Shown here piece after piece: positions 23,132 to 30,701 of a DNA stretch of 43,834 bases. Under the pieces are notes generated by a model. It searched no databases. It was not told the DNA's origin and saw only the letters and a list, made by a program, of their open reading frames with translations. This stretch comes from Deltaproteobacteria bacterium (GTDB lineage Bacteria > Desulfobacterota > GWC2-55-46): positions 1 to 43,834 of the forward strand of contig JACREU010000078.1 of NCBI GenBank assembly GCA_016212705.1, written 5' to 3'. Position 1 is the stretch's first letter; each line of letters begins with the position of its first letter. A program made the translations under genes and the position numbers.

Positions 23132-24466
23132 CTACGGTTGCACGTTTTGCTTGACGGCCTTGGAAGTCTCCTCAAAGAGCGCGCCAATCGCGTACTTGAG
23201 GTTCAATATGGCCAATTCGGAATCGTACCTCGCGTTCGAAAGCGAGCTCTGGGCCGATATCAGGTTCGCGTCCGCGTCTATCACGTCGACGGTCGTGGCC
23301 AGGCCGTACTTGAACTGTTCGAAGACCATAGCGTAGTCCTCCTCGGCGAAGGAGAGGCGTTTTTCCAGCGACTTTATGACCGCCTTGAAGTATTCGAGGT
23401 TGTTGTAGGCGTCGCGCACCTCTACCTCGATATCACGGCGTAGCGAGAGCTTCTCAAGCTCGGCCTCCCGGAGCTTGCTCGACGCCTCGTCAAGCTCCGC
23501 CTTCCGGAGGAACCCCTCGAAGATCGGGAAGGTGAGCGTGACTGTCGCAGAAGCGCTGTCGGCCTGAAAGAACGTCGTCTCCGGGTCCTGCTCTCTTACG
23601 GCGTAAGAGCCGTCGAGCTTCAAAGACGGGTAGAACGACCCTCTGGCGTATTTAATCCCCTCCGTGGCCGACCGTTCGGAAAGGGCCGCCTGCCGGAGGT
23701 CGCGCCTGCCTTCCACCGCCTTTGCGATGTATTCATCGAGACTCCCCGCGCCGTAGGAACGCGCCGAGGGCTCCACGACCTCAAAATCGCCGTCAACGCC
23801 TATGAGCCTCTTGAGGCTGTCTTTCGAGTCCCTTAAATTTTCCTTGGCCTTTATGAGTTCGGCCTCTGCGCCGGCGGATTCGGCCTCTGCCCTGAGGACC
23901 GCCGATTTCGTGACATCACCGACCGCGAACCTGGCGGAGGCTACCTTTTTCCTCTCATCCGCCCTCTTGAGGGCGGCCTTTTTTATCTCGAAGTCGCGCA
24001 AGGCCTTGAGGATCGAGTAATAGGACTTTGCCGTGGATAGGGCCACTCCGTCCTTCGCGAGCTCGAACCCCTCCCTTGAGGACTCATACCCGTATTTCGC
24101 CTGCCTCCTGTAGGCCCACTCCTTGCCGCCGGAGTACAGAGGCTGTGTTACCTTGAGTTCCAGCTTCGAGGCGTTTTCCGGCTGGGTAACGAAACTCCCG
24201 GAGGACTTTTCCTCGGTGTACATCGTGTAGCTCCCCTCGGCCGTGACCGTTGGGAGTATTTTAGAGGTCGCCTTGGCTATCGAGAAGCCGGATTGCCTCA
24301 TACCCTCGGCGGCGATCCGCACGTCCTCATTCGACCCTATGGCGAGCGCCCAGGCCTCTTCGAGCGTTATGCGCCTCGGCTCAGCGGCAAAGGCGTCGGA
24401 TGAAAGACAAACCGATACTGAGAGCAGGACCAGACAAAGGATTATTGTGCGCGCATGGCGAATCAT
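23132..24466 (-). CDS. TolC-family outer-membrane efflux channel
   Basis: A 444-residue outer-membrane efflux protein. A signal peptide (MIRHARTIILCLVLLSVSVC region, ending DAFAA) precedes the duplicated long-helix and beta-strand layout of TolC, with ITLEEAWALAIGSNEDVRIA as the first repeat start and SERSATEGIKYARGSFYPSL as a second. The ATG at 24466 with GGAGGAGA before it was chosen over an upstream in-frame start inside the TetR gene; it leaves one base after the TetR stop, so the two are coupled. It forms the exit duct of the RND system. Confidence 0.92.
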   Translation of the reverse strand: MIRHARTIILCLVLLSVSVCLSSDAFAAEPRRITLEEAWALAIGSNEDVRIAAEGMRQSGFSIAKATSKILPTVTAEGSYTMYTEEKSSGSFVTQPENASKLELKVTQPLYSGGKEWAYRRQAKYGYESSREGFELAKDGVALSTAKSYYSILKALRDFEIKKAALKRADERKKVASARFAVGDVTKSAVLRAEAESAGAEAELIKAKENLRDSKDSLKRLIGVDGDFEVVEPSARSYGAGSLDEYIAKAVEGRRDLRQAALSERSATEGIKYARGSFYPSLKLDGSYAVREQDPETTFFQADSASATVTLTFPIFEGFLRKAELDEASSKLREAELEKLSLRRDIEVEVRDAYNNLEYFKAVIKSLEKRLSFAEEDYAMVFEQFKYGLATTVDVIDADANLISAQSSLSNARYDSELAILNLKYAIGALFEETSKAVKQNVQP

Positions 24467-24467
24467 C

Positions 24468-25106
24468 TTATCTCCTCCGCATTCCTTCAAAGAAAATATC
24501 GACAAAGACTGCTACTACCGCCTCGACCGGCCTCGTAAAATATTTCTTGAGCCCGTAGAGCTCCTGGGCGATGCTGTATTGGATGACCATGCCCATAAAG
24601 GCCCTTGCCGCGAGCGCCGGGTCGGTCTGTTTAAAGACGCCTTCCTTGATGAGCTCCCTTATGCGGGTCTCAAGGTACTCGATGAGCGCAAGGGCGCGCT
24701 TCCTGATGAACATCTCCGAGAGGCGGTGCTTCTCGATGGCGCTGTAGGTAAAAAGCCGGAGGAACGAAGGGTCTTTCTGGTGCTCTTCTATCAGGACAGA
24801 GGCGAGGGTCGAGAACATCTCTCTGCCCTTTTTTTCCTTGAGTAGCGCGATAAGCACCGGCTCCCCCTGCTCGTCCGAGCAATGGAAGTCTATGATCGCG
24901 TCGTAGAGGGCTTCCTTCTTGGCAAAGTGCCTGAAGATTACGGCCTCGGAAATGCCCGCCTTTCCGGCTATCTCGCGCGTGGTCGTGCCCTTGAAGCCCT
25001 TTTTTGCGAAGAGGTCTGTAGCGACCCTGACTATCTGGGCCTTCCTCTCCTCGCCGGACATCCTTTTGGTGGCCTTGTTAACCGACCTTTTTGTCGCCTG
25101 CGTCAT
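24468..25106 (-). CDS. TetR/AcrR-family repressor of the efflux operon
   Basis: A 212-residue TetR protein. The N-terminal helix-turn-helix is clear (TREIAGKAGISEAVIFRHFAKKEALY), and the C-terminal ligand-binding domain resembles the AcrR/YcdC group. It is the first gene of the efflux operon, one base before the TolC-like gene. A palindrome lies just downstream of the -10 of its own promoter, so it very probably represses itself and the pump genes until a ligand binds. The first 15 residues are basic and may be a flexible tail. Confidence 0.93.
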   Translation of the reverse strand: MTQATKRSVNKATKRMSGEERKAQIVRVATDLFAKKGFKGTTTREIAGKAGISEAVIFRHFAKKEALYDAIIDFHCSDEQGEPVLIALLKEKKGREMFSTLASVLIEEHQKDPSFLRLFTYSAIEKHRLSEMFIRKRALALIEYLETRIRELIKEGVFKQTDPALAARAFMGMVIQYSIAQELYGLKKYFTRPVEAVVAVFVDIFFEGMRRR

Positions 25107-25156
25107 CTTCAGCCTTTATCCAGGAAGGGCACATTATCCCGCACGCCCCTGATTGT

Positions 25157-25172
25157 AAGTAAGTGCTTACTT
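25157..25172. promoter_or_regulatory. TetR operator palindrome
   Basis: AAGTAAG-TG-CTTACTT, a 7+7 bp inverted repeat touching the -10 box and covering the predicted transcription start. The position and half-site style suit TetR/AcrR repressors. Confidence 0.7.
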
Positions 25173-25201
25173 GTTATACCGGCAAAAAAAAGTTTTGTCA
25201 A
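25173..25201 (-). promoter_or_regulatory. Sigma-70 promoter of the tetR-efflux operon
   Basis: Minus strand perfect TTGACA (25201-25196), 17-nt spacer, TATAAC (25178-25173). The palindrome immediately downstream would block it when bound. Confidence 0.75.
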
Positions 25202-25254
25202 TAGGGGTCTTCTTTGGAGGCCTTCGGAGGCGGCGCGGATAGGAAAAGACCTTC

Positions 25255-26283
25255 TCAGGGGCGCTCCGGGGCAACCGTAGCGCCGAGCGAAATACCGGGC
25301 GAGGAATGGATGCGCCCGTTTGAATCGACTATAAGTGCCTCGACGCCCTTAAGGGATTTAATAAGCCCCATCCCGGCCTCCGGCCCAAGGACGAAAACGG
25401 CGGTGGAGAGGGCGTCGGTCGTTTCGGTATCCGGGCCGAGGATGGTCACCGACCTCGTACCGCGGGCCGGGTATCCGGTCTTCGGGTCCATGATGTGGTG
25501 GTAGAGGACTCCGTCTTTTATGAAGGACCTCTCGTAGTCCCCGGAGGTCGATATCGAGACGTTCGATACTTCGAGCGTGGCTATGAGCCTGTCTTTGTCC
25601 CTCGGGTCCCGTATGCCTATCTTCCAGGACCCTCCATCCGGCCCCCTCCCCTGCACCCTCATGTCCCCCCCGGCCTTGACTATCGCGTCTTTTATTCCGC
25701 TCGACGCTATCTGCTTCATCGCGCGATCGACGGCATAGCCTTTCGCTATGGCCCCGAGCCCTATGGCCATGCCGCGCATTTTAAGGTAAACGGTTTTTTT
25801 CGCGGGGTCGAGCACGATATTGCGGTAATCGACGAGCCCTAACCTTCCGTCTACCTCATCCTTTGACGGCAGTCTTTCATTGCCAGGCGTGAACAACCAG
25901 AGCCCCCTCATCGAGGCCCACGTGACGTCGAACGCGCCTCCTGACGCCTCTGATATGAGGACGGCGTCCGTTATAATCTTAAAGACCTCGTCAGGGACGG
26001 CTACGGGCCCTATTCCCGCGCTCCGGTTTACTTCCGAGACCGGGGTCCCATCCATCCACTCGCTCATGAGCGCTTCAATACGCGCCATCTCTTCCTCGAC
26101 GGATGAGAAGGCGGCATCCGCCGAAGAGGCTTCAGAGGCCGATACGGTCATCTCAAGGTCGGTCCCCATTATGGAGGTCTTTTTTGTGAAAAGACCGGCT
26201 TGCGCAAAGGACGCAAAAATGAGCGCTGATAAGAAGATGAGCGCAGTGACGGCGAGCGGTATGCGTCTTATGATTCCTTCCAT
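25255..26283 (-). CDS. apbE: FAD:protein FMN transferase (ApbE)
   Basis: A 342-residue ApbE protein. It attaches FMN covalently to Ser/Thr of extracytoplasmic proteins, using FAD and magnesium. A signal peptide is visible (ending FASFAQA). Family blocks are present: FDVTWASMRGLW, GAIAKGYAVD, VKAGGDMRVQG and the TSGDYERSF ... HHIMDPKTGYP pair, then a TTDALSTA end. It lies downstream of the DUF3570/DUF4266/TlpA genes but is separated from them by a tiny-peptide gene and two terminators, so it probably has its own transcript. The DUF3570 or DUF4266 product is a candidate target. No strong Shine-Dalgarno precedes this ATG. Confidence 0.93.
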   Translation of the reverse strand: MEGIIRRIPLAVTALIFLSALIFASFAQAGLFTKKTSIMGTDLEMTVSASEASSADAAFSSVEEEMARIEALMSEWMDGTPVSEVNRSAGIGPVAVPDEVFKIITDAVLISEASGGAFDVTWASMRGLWLFTPGNERLPSKDEVDGRLGLVDYRNIVLDPAKKTVYLKMRGMAIGLGAIAKGYAVDRAMKQIASSGIKDAIVKAGGDMRVQGRGPDGGSWKIGIRDPRDKDRLIATLEVSNVSISTSGDYERSFIKDGVLYHHIMDPKTGYPARGTRSVTILGPDTETTDALSTAVFVLGPEAGMGLIKSLKGVEALIVDSNGRIHSSPGISLGATVAPERP

Positions 26284-26365
26284 GACTGAAATATATCAGG
26301 TTTGTCCGGCGGTTTTCAATCCTCATGTACTACCTCTGAAAATAGCAACTCTCAGAAAAAAAGGC

Positions 26366-26388
26366 GGGGAGGCCTTTTGGGCCTCCCC
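26366..26388 (-). terminator. Rho-independent terminator after tiny peptide E
   Basis: Perfect 9-bp GC-rich stem GGGGAGGCC / GGCCTCCCC with a 5-nt loop. The minus-strand transcript then reads GCC followed by seven T. It ends the peptide E unit 39 nt after its stop. Confidence 0.8.
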
Positions 26389-26427
26389 GAAAGGGGGGTG
26401 GGGGCGGCGGGCGGATTTGCGGGGGCT

Positions 26428-26541
26428 TTATGGCATGAAAACAGCGGAGACTATCGTTACAATGATCGCAAGGTTCGCGATTATCTCGAAGATGCCGGCG
26501 GTCGTCATGATAGCGTTCCTCCCATCCATTTTTCTGCTCAT
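26428..26541 (-). CDS. Tiny membrane peptide E (37 aa), lone paralogue of the sigma-54 operon peptides
   Basis: ATG at 26541, TAA at 26428-26430. CGGAGG lies 6 nt before the start. The first 13 residues are polar and basic (MSRKMDGRNAIMT). One hydrophobic helix follows (TAGIFEIIANLAIIVTIVSA), with Glu19 at its N-terminal edge, matching peptides A-D. Its core NLAIIVTIVSAVF aligns with HLAIVTAIIAAVV of peptide D. It stands between two terminators, so it is its own transcription unit inserted among the ApbE/DUF3570 genes. No sigma-54 box was found before it, and no convincing promoter. No family is recognised. Confidence 0.72.
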   Translation of the reverse strand: MSRKMDGRNAIMTTAGIFEIIANLAIIVTIVSAVFMP

Positions 26542-26706
26542 CTTACGCCTCCGATTATACGCGTACAGGATTAGAGCATAATTAACGAAGTCGGCCAGCA
26601 TGTTGCCTATGTTACAGGGGGATGAAATTTTTGGCGGTGAGTTTTGTTACGCGGGCGGCAAGTTTATAAAATTCTAAGGAAAAACACCCGTTACGACACA
26701 AAAAAA

Positions 26707-26733
26707 GGCGGGCGTCCCGAAGGGACGCCCGCC
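26707..26733 (-). terminator. Rho-independent terminator after the DUF3570 gene
   Basis: Perfect 12-bp stem GGCGGGCGTCCC / GGGACGCCCGCC with a GAA loop (26719-26721). The minus-strand transcript continues into at least seven T. It lies 15 nt after the DUF3570 stop. Confidence 0.88.
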
Positions 26734-26748
26734 TGAGAGGTCTTGAGC

Positions 26749-27960
26749 TTAGAAGATAAGCCTTATCGCCGCCATTATTATATGTGCGTTTACGCCGATC
26801 GTCTCGGTGTAGTACTCGTACTTCCCTTCTATCGTGCCGAGGCTTACGGTATCGGATATCTTTTCGCCCTCTTTAAAGAGATACGCGAGCTTTGCCCCGT
26901 AGAGGTTCGAGTCCAGCGCCTCAAGCTGAGGGGACGACGACTTGAACTCGTCAACGGACGAGTAGCTGTCCTTTACGAAGAAGGCCGCTGTCTGGGTATA
27001 GTACCTGTAGTTAAGACGGAGCAACCACTCTTCCGACAGGTACTTGTAATACTCCACGTCTCCGGTATAAGAGGTTATGTCCCAGTCGTCGTTGTAGTAA
27101 CGCGCCGTTAGCTTTATGGATGAGCGGTCGAGGAGGCCGCCGGAGAAGTAGTGGTTCACGCCGGCGAGGTACGCGTTCCTCGACCTCGTATCCGGAAATA
27201 CTTCCTCAACGCAAGTGGCGGTCTCATCCGTGCAGGTGTCGGCGGTGACGCCGTCAACCGGCACAAGCCTAATGCCCTCGGACTGGAATCCGGAGGACTC
27301 GTTCCTCGAATACCCTATCTGCGCTATGGTGAACGGCGAGAGTACCTGGGTCACACCCACGAAGAAGTTGTCTGCGGTCTTGTCTTCGGCGTTGTCCATG
27401 AACCTGCCGCTTACGGTGTCCATGTTCCTCGAATAACCGAGCGTAAGGGTCGTGTTCTTCTCGAAAAAATCTTTTTTAAGCGTAACGGTCGGCGTAATGG
27501 ACCTGTAATCGGATTCCGTGCTGTAATCGAGATACGCCTCCGCCCCTATTATGTTATTGAAGTTCCGCGTTGCCCCGAGCGTAAGCGCGTGACGGGTGTC
27601 GGTCGCCGAGGACCCGCCCGCCGAGGAAACGGCGCTCGACGCCCCTGATACAGCGGAAACCGCCCTCGACTTATTGAGCGCGTCGTCTTCGCCTCCCTCA
27701 TCATCGCCGCCTCCGCCCCCCTCGCCCCCCCCGGTGTCGGGGTTTATGAGGTCGATGTTGTATTTGAAATAGACCGAGGTGTCGAGGTCCACGTCCTTGT
27801 TCAGCGCAAAGACGCCGGAGTATACCGATACGTTGTTGTTGAAGCTGTGGATGTAGCCCTCTACCTTCGAGTAGTCCTCGGCAGAGGCCTTCCCCGGGAT
27901 GAACGAGCAGATAATGGCCGCGACAGCCCCGGCCGCGACTATCCTTTTAATTGCAGCCAC
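26749..27960 (-). CDS. DUF3570 outer-membrane beta-barrel protein
   Basis: A protein of about 403 residues with a signal peptide (cut near GKASA), then alternating aromatic/polar strands and a C-terminal phenylalanine (AAIRLIF), the mark of an outer-membrane barrel. A Gly/Asp/Glu-rich loop (about residues 77-93) is followed by a Ser/Ala-rich segment containing SGASS. The latter resembles ApbE flavinylation sites of the S-G-A-[T/S] kind, but assignment as a target is inference. The start is a GTG: the one at 27960 has GGAGG 5 nt upstream, another lies at 27966. It overlaps the DUF4266 gene by 14 nt and ends at a strong terminator. Confidence 0.85.
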   Translation of the reverse strand: MAAIKRIVAAGAVAAIICSFIPGKASAEDYSKVEGYIHSFNNNVSVYSGVFALNKDVDLDTSVYFKYNIDLINPDTGGGEGGGGGDDEGGEDDALNKSRAVSAVSGASSAVSSAGGSSATDTRHALTLGATRNFNNIIGAEAYLDYSTESDYRSITPTVTLKKDFFEKNTTLTLGYSRNMDTVSGRFMDNAEDKTADNFFVGVTQVLSPFTIAQIGYSRNESSGFQSEGIRLVPVDGVTADTCTDETATCVEEVFPDTRSRNAYLAGVNHYFSGGLLDRSSIKLTARYYNDDWDITSYTGDVEYYKYLSEEWLLRLNYRYYTQTAAFFVKDSYSSVDEFKSSSPQLEALDSNLYGAKLAYLFKEGEKISDTVSLGTIEGKYEYYTETIGVNAHIIMAAIRLIF

Positions 27961-28165
27961 AGCCACCTCCGCTCACGCCGAAACTGCCAACGCTCCCCTC
28001 TCTCGTGCCGAGGAAGTGCTCGCGGACTGATTTTTCTTCCTTGTTATAGTCGGACTGCATTATGGGGTCGGCGAGGTACTCCCTCTCCCAGGGCTTCACG
28101 TTAACGCACCCGGCGGCGCCTGCGAGGACTCCGAAGAGGAGCGCGGCATAGACAATCTTTCTCAT
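27947..28165 (-). CDS. DUF4266 lipoprotein
   Basis: A 72-residue lipoprotein. The signal peptide ends in a lipobox (LAGAAGC), followed by VNVKPWEREYLADPIMQ, the conserved DUF4266 block, and a Gly-rich tail ending GGGCGCN with two cysteines. ATG at 28165 has AAGGAG 8 nt upstream; a GTG three codons earlier was rejected. It lies 12 nt after the TlpA-like gene and overlaps DUF3570. From memory, DUF4266 and DUF3570 genes recur together with ApbE and a thioredoxin-like protein in many Gram-negatives. The tail cysteines could be kept reduced by TlpA. Confidence 0.87.
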   Translation of the reverse strand: MRKIVYAALLFGVLAGAAGCVNVKPWEREYLADPIMQSDYNKEEKSVREHFLGTREGSVGSFGVSGGGCGCN

Positions 28166-28177
28166 AAGAGGCACTCC

Positions 28178-28678
28178 TTACTTTAAGAGCGATTCTATCT
28201 CAGCGGCCCATTCCCTTGCGTCATCGTCCCTGTAGCCGTAATGCGCGAAGCGTATGACGCCTTCCTTATCCAGTATGAACGATGTGGGCATGGCCCTTGC
28301 ACCGTAGGCCGGGATTATCTTTGATTCCGCGTCAAGGAGCACGTGAAAATTGCCGGAGAGCCCCGGCATCTTCGAGAGGAAGTCGTCTACATGCGACCTC
28401 TTCCTGTCCACGTTCACCGCGAGGACCACGGCGTTTGGTTCATACCGCTTTATGAAGCTGTTGAGCTCCGGGAACTCCTTTTTGCAGGGCGGGCACCAGC
28501 TCGCCCAGAAGTCTATGAAGACCACCCTGCCCCTGAAATCGGAAAGGGAAACGGGTTTGCCGCTCAAGTCCTGGAGCGTAAACTCCGGGGCCTTCGAGTT
28601 AACTATCCCGGCCAATGCCGGGGATATCATGAAAAGCGCGAGGAGAAGCCCTGATACTATCGTTTTTACAATGCCCAT
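28178..28678 (-). CDS. TlpA-family periplasmic thioredoxin-like protein
   Basis: A 166-residue TlpA/ResA-like protein. A signal peptide (LLLALFMISPALA) precedes an AhpC/Redoxin-type fold with the active site WASWCPPCKKEF. The residue before the cis-Pro is Met/Thr-like (RAMPTSFILD). Such proteins reduce disulfides outside the cytoplasm, often for cytochrome or metal-site maturation. GGAGG lies 5 nt before the ATG. It is the first gene of the TlpA-DUF4266-DUF3570 unit and is divergent from the metallo-beta-lactamase-fold gene. The tail cysteines of the DUF4266 protein are the nearest obvious client. Confidence 0.92.
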   Translation of the reverse strand: MGIVKTIVSGLLLALFMISPALAGIVNSKAPEFTLQDLSGKPVSLSDFRGRVVFIDFWASWCPPCKKEFPELNSFIKRYEPNAVVLAVNVDRKRSHVDDFLSKMPGLSGNFHVLLDAESKIIPAYGARAMPTSFILDKEGVIRFAHYGYRDDDAREWAAEIESLLK

Positions 28679-28896
28679 GCGTGCCTCCTTCTGGTAAAAA
28701 CATCTTACAGGCGATAGATTAAAGGAAGATTAGAAGTTTTGCCTTTTATCACGGGCCTATTGTTCGGGCAAGTATTTTCTTTTAATCTGAAACCATTATA
28801 AGACCCGTAAACCGGCAAAAACGCGCCTCCATAACAAAAGTCATTTATTATGGGAAGAGTTCTGCTAATATTCAGTAAGGTTGAACGGAGACTGGA

Positions 28897-29640
28897 GTGA
28901 TTGTGTTGAGGGATAGTATAGCCCTGAACGGCATAAAATACGAGTGGCTCGGGCAATCTGGGGTGAGGTTGACCTCCGAGGACGGATTCGTCATCTATAT
29001 CGACCCGGTCATGCTCGATGAGGGCGCGCCTCTGGCGGCCCTGATACTTATTTCCCACCACCATGTAGACCACTGCCTCCCTGAATTCATAACGCCCATA
29101 AGAGGGGAGAAGACAAAACTCGCCGCCTTCCACGAGAGCTACGTCAAATACTGCGTGGCGGACATAAAGGGTGTGCGCACCATAAAGGTCGGTGAGACTA
29201 TCACGCTCGCGAGGGTAAAGGTAACCGGCATAGAGGCGTACACATCGCGGGGCTTTCACATGCGGGGCGAGGGCTGTGGTTTTTTGATCGAGTTCAAAGG
29301 GCAGAGGATATACTTCGCAGGGGATACCGGAAGGACCAAAGAGATGGACGAGTTGAAGGGTATAGACTGCGCCATCCTCCCCATAGCCGACAACACATAC
29401 TCGATAAAAATGGAAGAGATGGCCGAAGCCGTGCGGTCGATGGGGCCGAGGCTCTTCATTCCTGTCCATTATACGCCTTTGGGCGAACCGGCCCCAGAGG
29501 TCACAAGCGGGATGTTTTTCTCAAAAGACCCGAGGTTCTTTACCATAAAGGAAGACCCTGAGAGGCTTATACAGCTCCTGGATGGGACGGGGACCGAGGT
29601 CTCAATACTAAAAAAACTGGGGGGGCCGGTCAGGAAATAA
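28897..29640 (+). CDS. Metallo-beta-lactamase-fold metal-dependent hydrolase (UlaG/UPF0173-like)
   Basis: A 247-residue MBL-fold protein. The metal-binding motif is SHHHVDH near residue 54, followed by the later metal ligands in FAGDTG and VHYTP. The WLGQSGVRLTS start is typical of the UlaG/UPF0173 group, whose members cut phosphoesters or lactones. A GTG at 28897 (CGGAG 6 nt upstream) was taken as the start; a second GTG two codons on is equally possible. It stands alone on the plus strand and converges with the cytochrome operon at a long palindrome. No link to a neighbour is evident. Confidence 0.88.
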   Translation: MIVLRDSIALNGIKYEWLGQSGVRLTSEDGFVIYIDPVMLDEGAPLAALILISHHHVDHCLPEFITPIRGEKTKLAAFHESYVKYCVADIKGVRTIKVGETITLARVKVTGIEAYTSRGFHMRGEGCGFLIEFKGQRIYFAGDTGRTKEMDELKGIDCAILPIADNTYSIKMEEMAEAVRSMGPRLFIPVHYTPLGEPAPEVTSGMFFSKDPRFFTIKEDPERLIQLLDGTGTEVSILKKLGGPVRK

Positions 29641-29645
29641 AAGAA

Positions 29646-29686
29646 CGCGGCATATTATTAATACCAGGTATTAATAATATACCGCG
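29646..29686. repeat. 41-nt palindrome between convergent genes
   Basis: 20-nt arms (29646-29665 and 29667-29686) around a single central base, with one mismatch. The outer five pairs are GC and the inside is ATATTATTAATACC. It could act as a bidirectional transcript end, though no T-run follows. Alternatively it is a protein-binding site or repeat. Confidence 0.5.
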
Positions 29687-29708
29687 CCTCATTGATAATA
29701 CTGTCTTT

Positions 29709-30236
29709 TTACTTGGGCACCTTTACTGTATCGAAGTCCCCCTCATGCCCGCGGGTGTGGCAGGCCCCGCAGTTTGACGCGCTTCCGACAGACGGCCTCT
29801 TGAAGGCGTTTTTAACCTCCCTGTGTTCCTTTATGATCCAGGGCACGTCCATTATCCTCTCAGGCGTCGAAGACCCCAAGCTCTTCATAATCTTCTTCGA
29901 CCATTCGGTATTCGTCTTCTCGGCGGAATTGGACTTAAGGAAGCCGAGTATCTCCGCGGAGGTCTTCTCGTCAAGCGCGAGGTTCTCTCCGAAGTGCTTG
30001 TCAGACCCTTTTATCAGCGCCTCCCATGAGCGCGCCGGGAGCAGTCCGGGGAGATAGAGGTAGTGGCAGGCAGAGCACTCCTGCGTGTACGCGTGGTTTT
30101 CAACGGCATTGTAGCTCGCGTGATTGCCGTGGTCGTGGGTGCTGTCGTCGCCGTCGGCGTAAGCGTTTGTCCCTGCCGCGAGGGCTAATCCCAATACAAC
30201 GGCTATCATTGTCTTCCGGATACGGTTCGTCTTCAT
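29709..30236 (-). CDS. Periplasmic diheme cytochrome c (DHC family)
   Basis: A 175-residue exported cytochrome with a signal peptide (GLALAAGTNAYA) and two heme c sites: CSACH near residue 54 and CGACH near 157. The LYLPGLLPARSWEALI and DVPWIIKEHREV segments match the dihaem cytochrome family that accompanies SHP and b561 proteins. The C-terminal half of the b561 fusion in the same operon is a second version of this domain. AGGAGG lies 4 nt before the ATG. It follows the SHP-like gene by 13 nt. It probably passes electrons between the b561 membrane part and a soluble partner. Confidence 0.9.
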   Translation of the reverse strand: MKTNRIRKTMIAVVLGLALAAGTNAYADGDDSTHDHGNHASYNAVENHAYTQECSACHYLYLPGLLPARSWEALIKGSDKHFGENLALDEKTSAEILGFLKSNSAEKTNTEWSKKIMKSLGSSTPERIMDVPWIIKEHREVKNAFKRPSVGSASNCGACHTRGHEGDFDTVKVPK

Positions 30237-30249
30237 TCATCCTCCTTTG

Positions 30250-30660
30250 CTAAATAGTAGTCATGTATAGTATGAAATCGCCCTTTTCCTTCGGCGTGCA
30301 TTCCCTCTCAAGGACCCACGCGCAGTTGCGCTTCAACCACTTTTCCACCTTCTTCGGGTCCGTGAACCGCTCCTTGTTTATTGACTGGGCCATGGGCTCT
30401 ATGACCTTTCCGACTACGGTCTTGCCCTTCTGCCTCGGGTCAGCGGTGTGGCAGGTCGAGCAGGACCGCTCCTCGCCTTTCGAGTGAATCCTTTTTGTAG
30501 CGAAGAACTTCCTTCCATCCTCGGCGCTGAAGCTCTTTACGTCCGCCTCCTTCTGGAACTTCTCGATTAGCCCGTTCATATCCTGGTTCAGCGCCGGATA
30601 AGCGTTAGCGGAGACAAAAAGCGCCGCAGTTGCGATCATGGCCGATAACCCTCGTTTCAT
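30250..30660 (-). CDS. Monoheme cytochrome c, SHP-like (DUF1924)
   Basis: A 136-residue exported protein with a signal peptide and one heme site, CSTCH. The layout FSAEDGRKFFATKRIH...GEERSCSTCHT...KRNCAWVLERECTPKEKGDFILYM fits DUF1924/sphaeroides heme protein relatives, including the two extra C-terminal cysteines. SHP-type cytochromes can bind small ligands such as oxygen or NO. The ATG at 30660 has a strong purine-rich site (GGGAGGGAGAGG) right before it; an upstream in-frame start was rejected. It lies between the b561 fusion and the diheme cytochrome, forming a three-gene electron-transfer unit. Confidence 0.88.
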   Translation of the reverse strand: MKRGLSAMIATAALFVSANAYPALNQDMNGLIEKFQKEADVKSFSAEDGRKFFATKRIHSKGEERSCSTCHTADPRQKGKTVVGKVIEPMAQSINKERFTDPKKVEKWLKRNCAWVLERECTPKEKGDFILYMTTI

Positions 30661-30701
30661 CCTCTCCCTCCCCTGCAGTATCAATTAATATTAGGCTACC
30701 A

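Noticed and set aside
26554-26559. Perfect TATAAT just before tiny peptide E
   Set aside because: A start from it would fall inside or after the ribosome-binding site, and there is no matching -35 box.
28705-29469. 254-codon minus-strand frame opposite the MBL-fold gene
   Set aside because: The plus-strand gene has the full metal-binding motif set; this frame has none.
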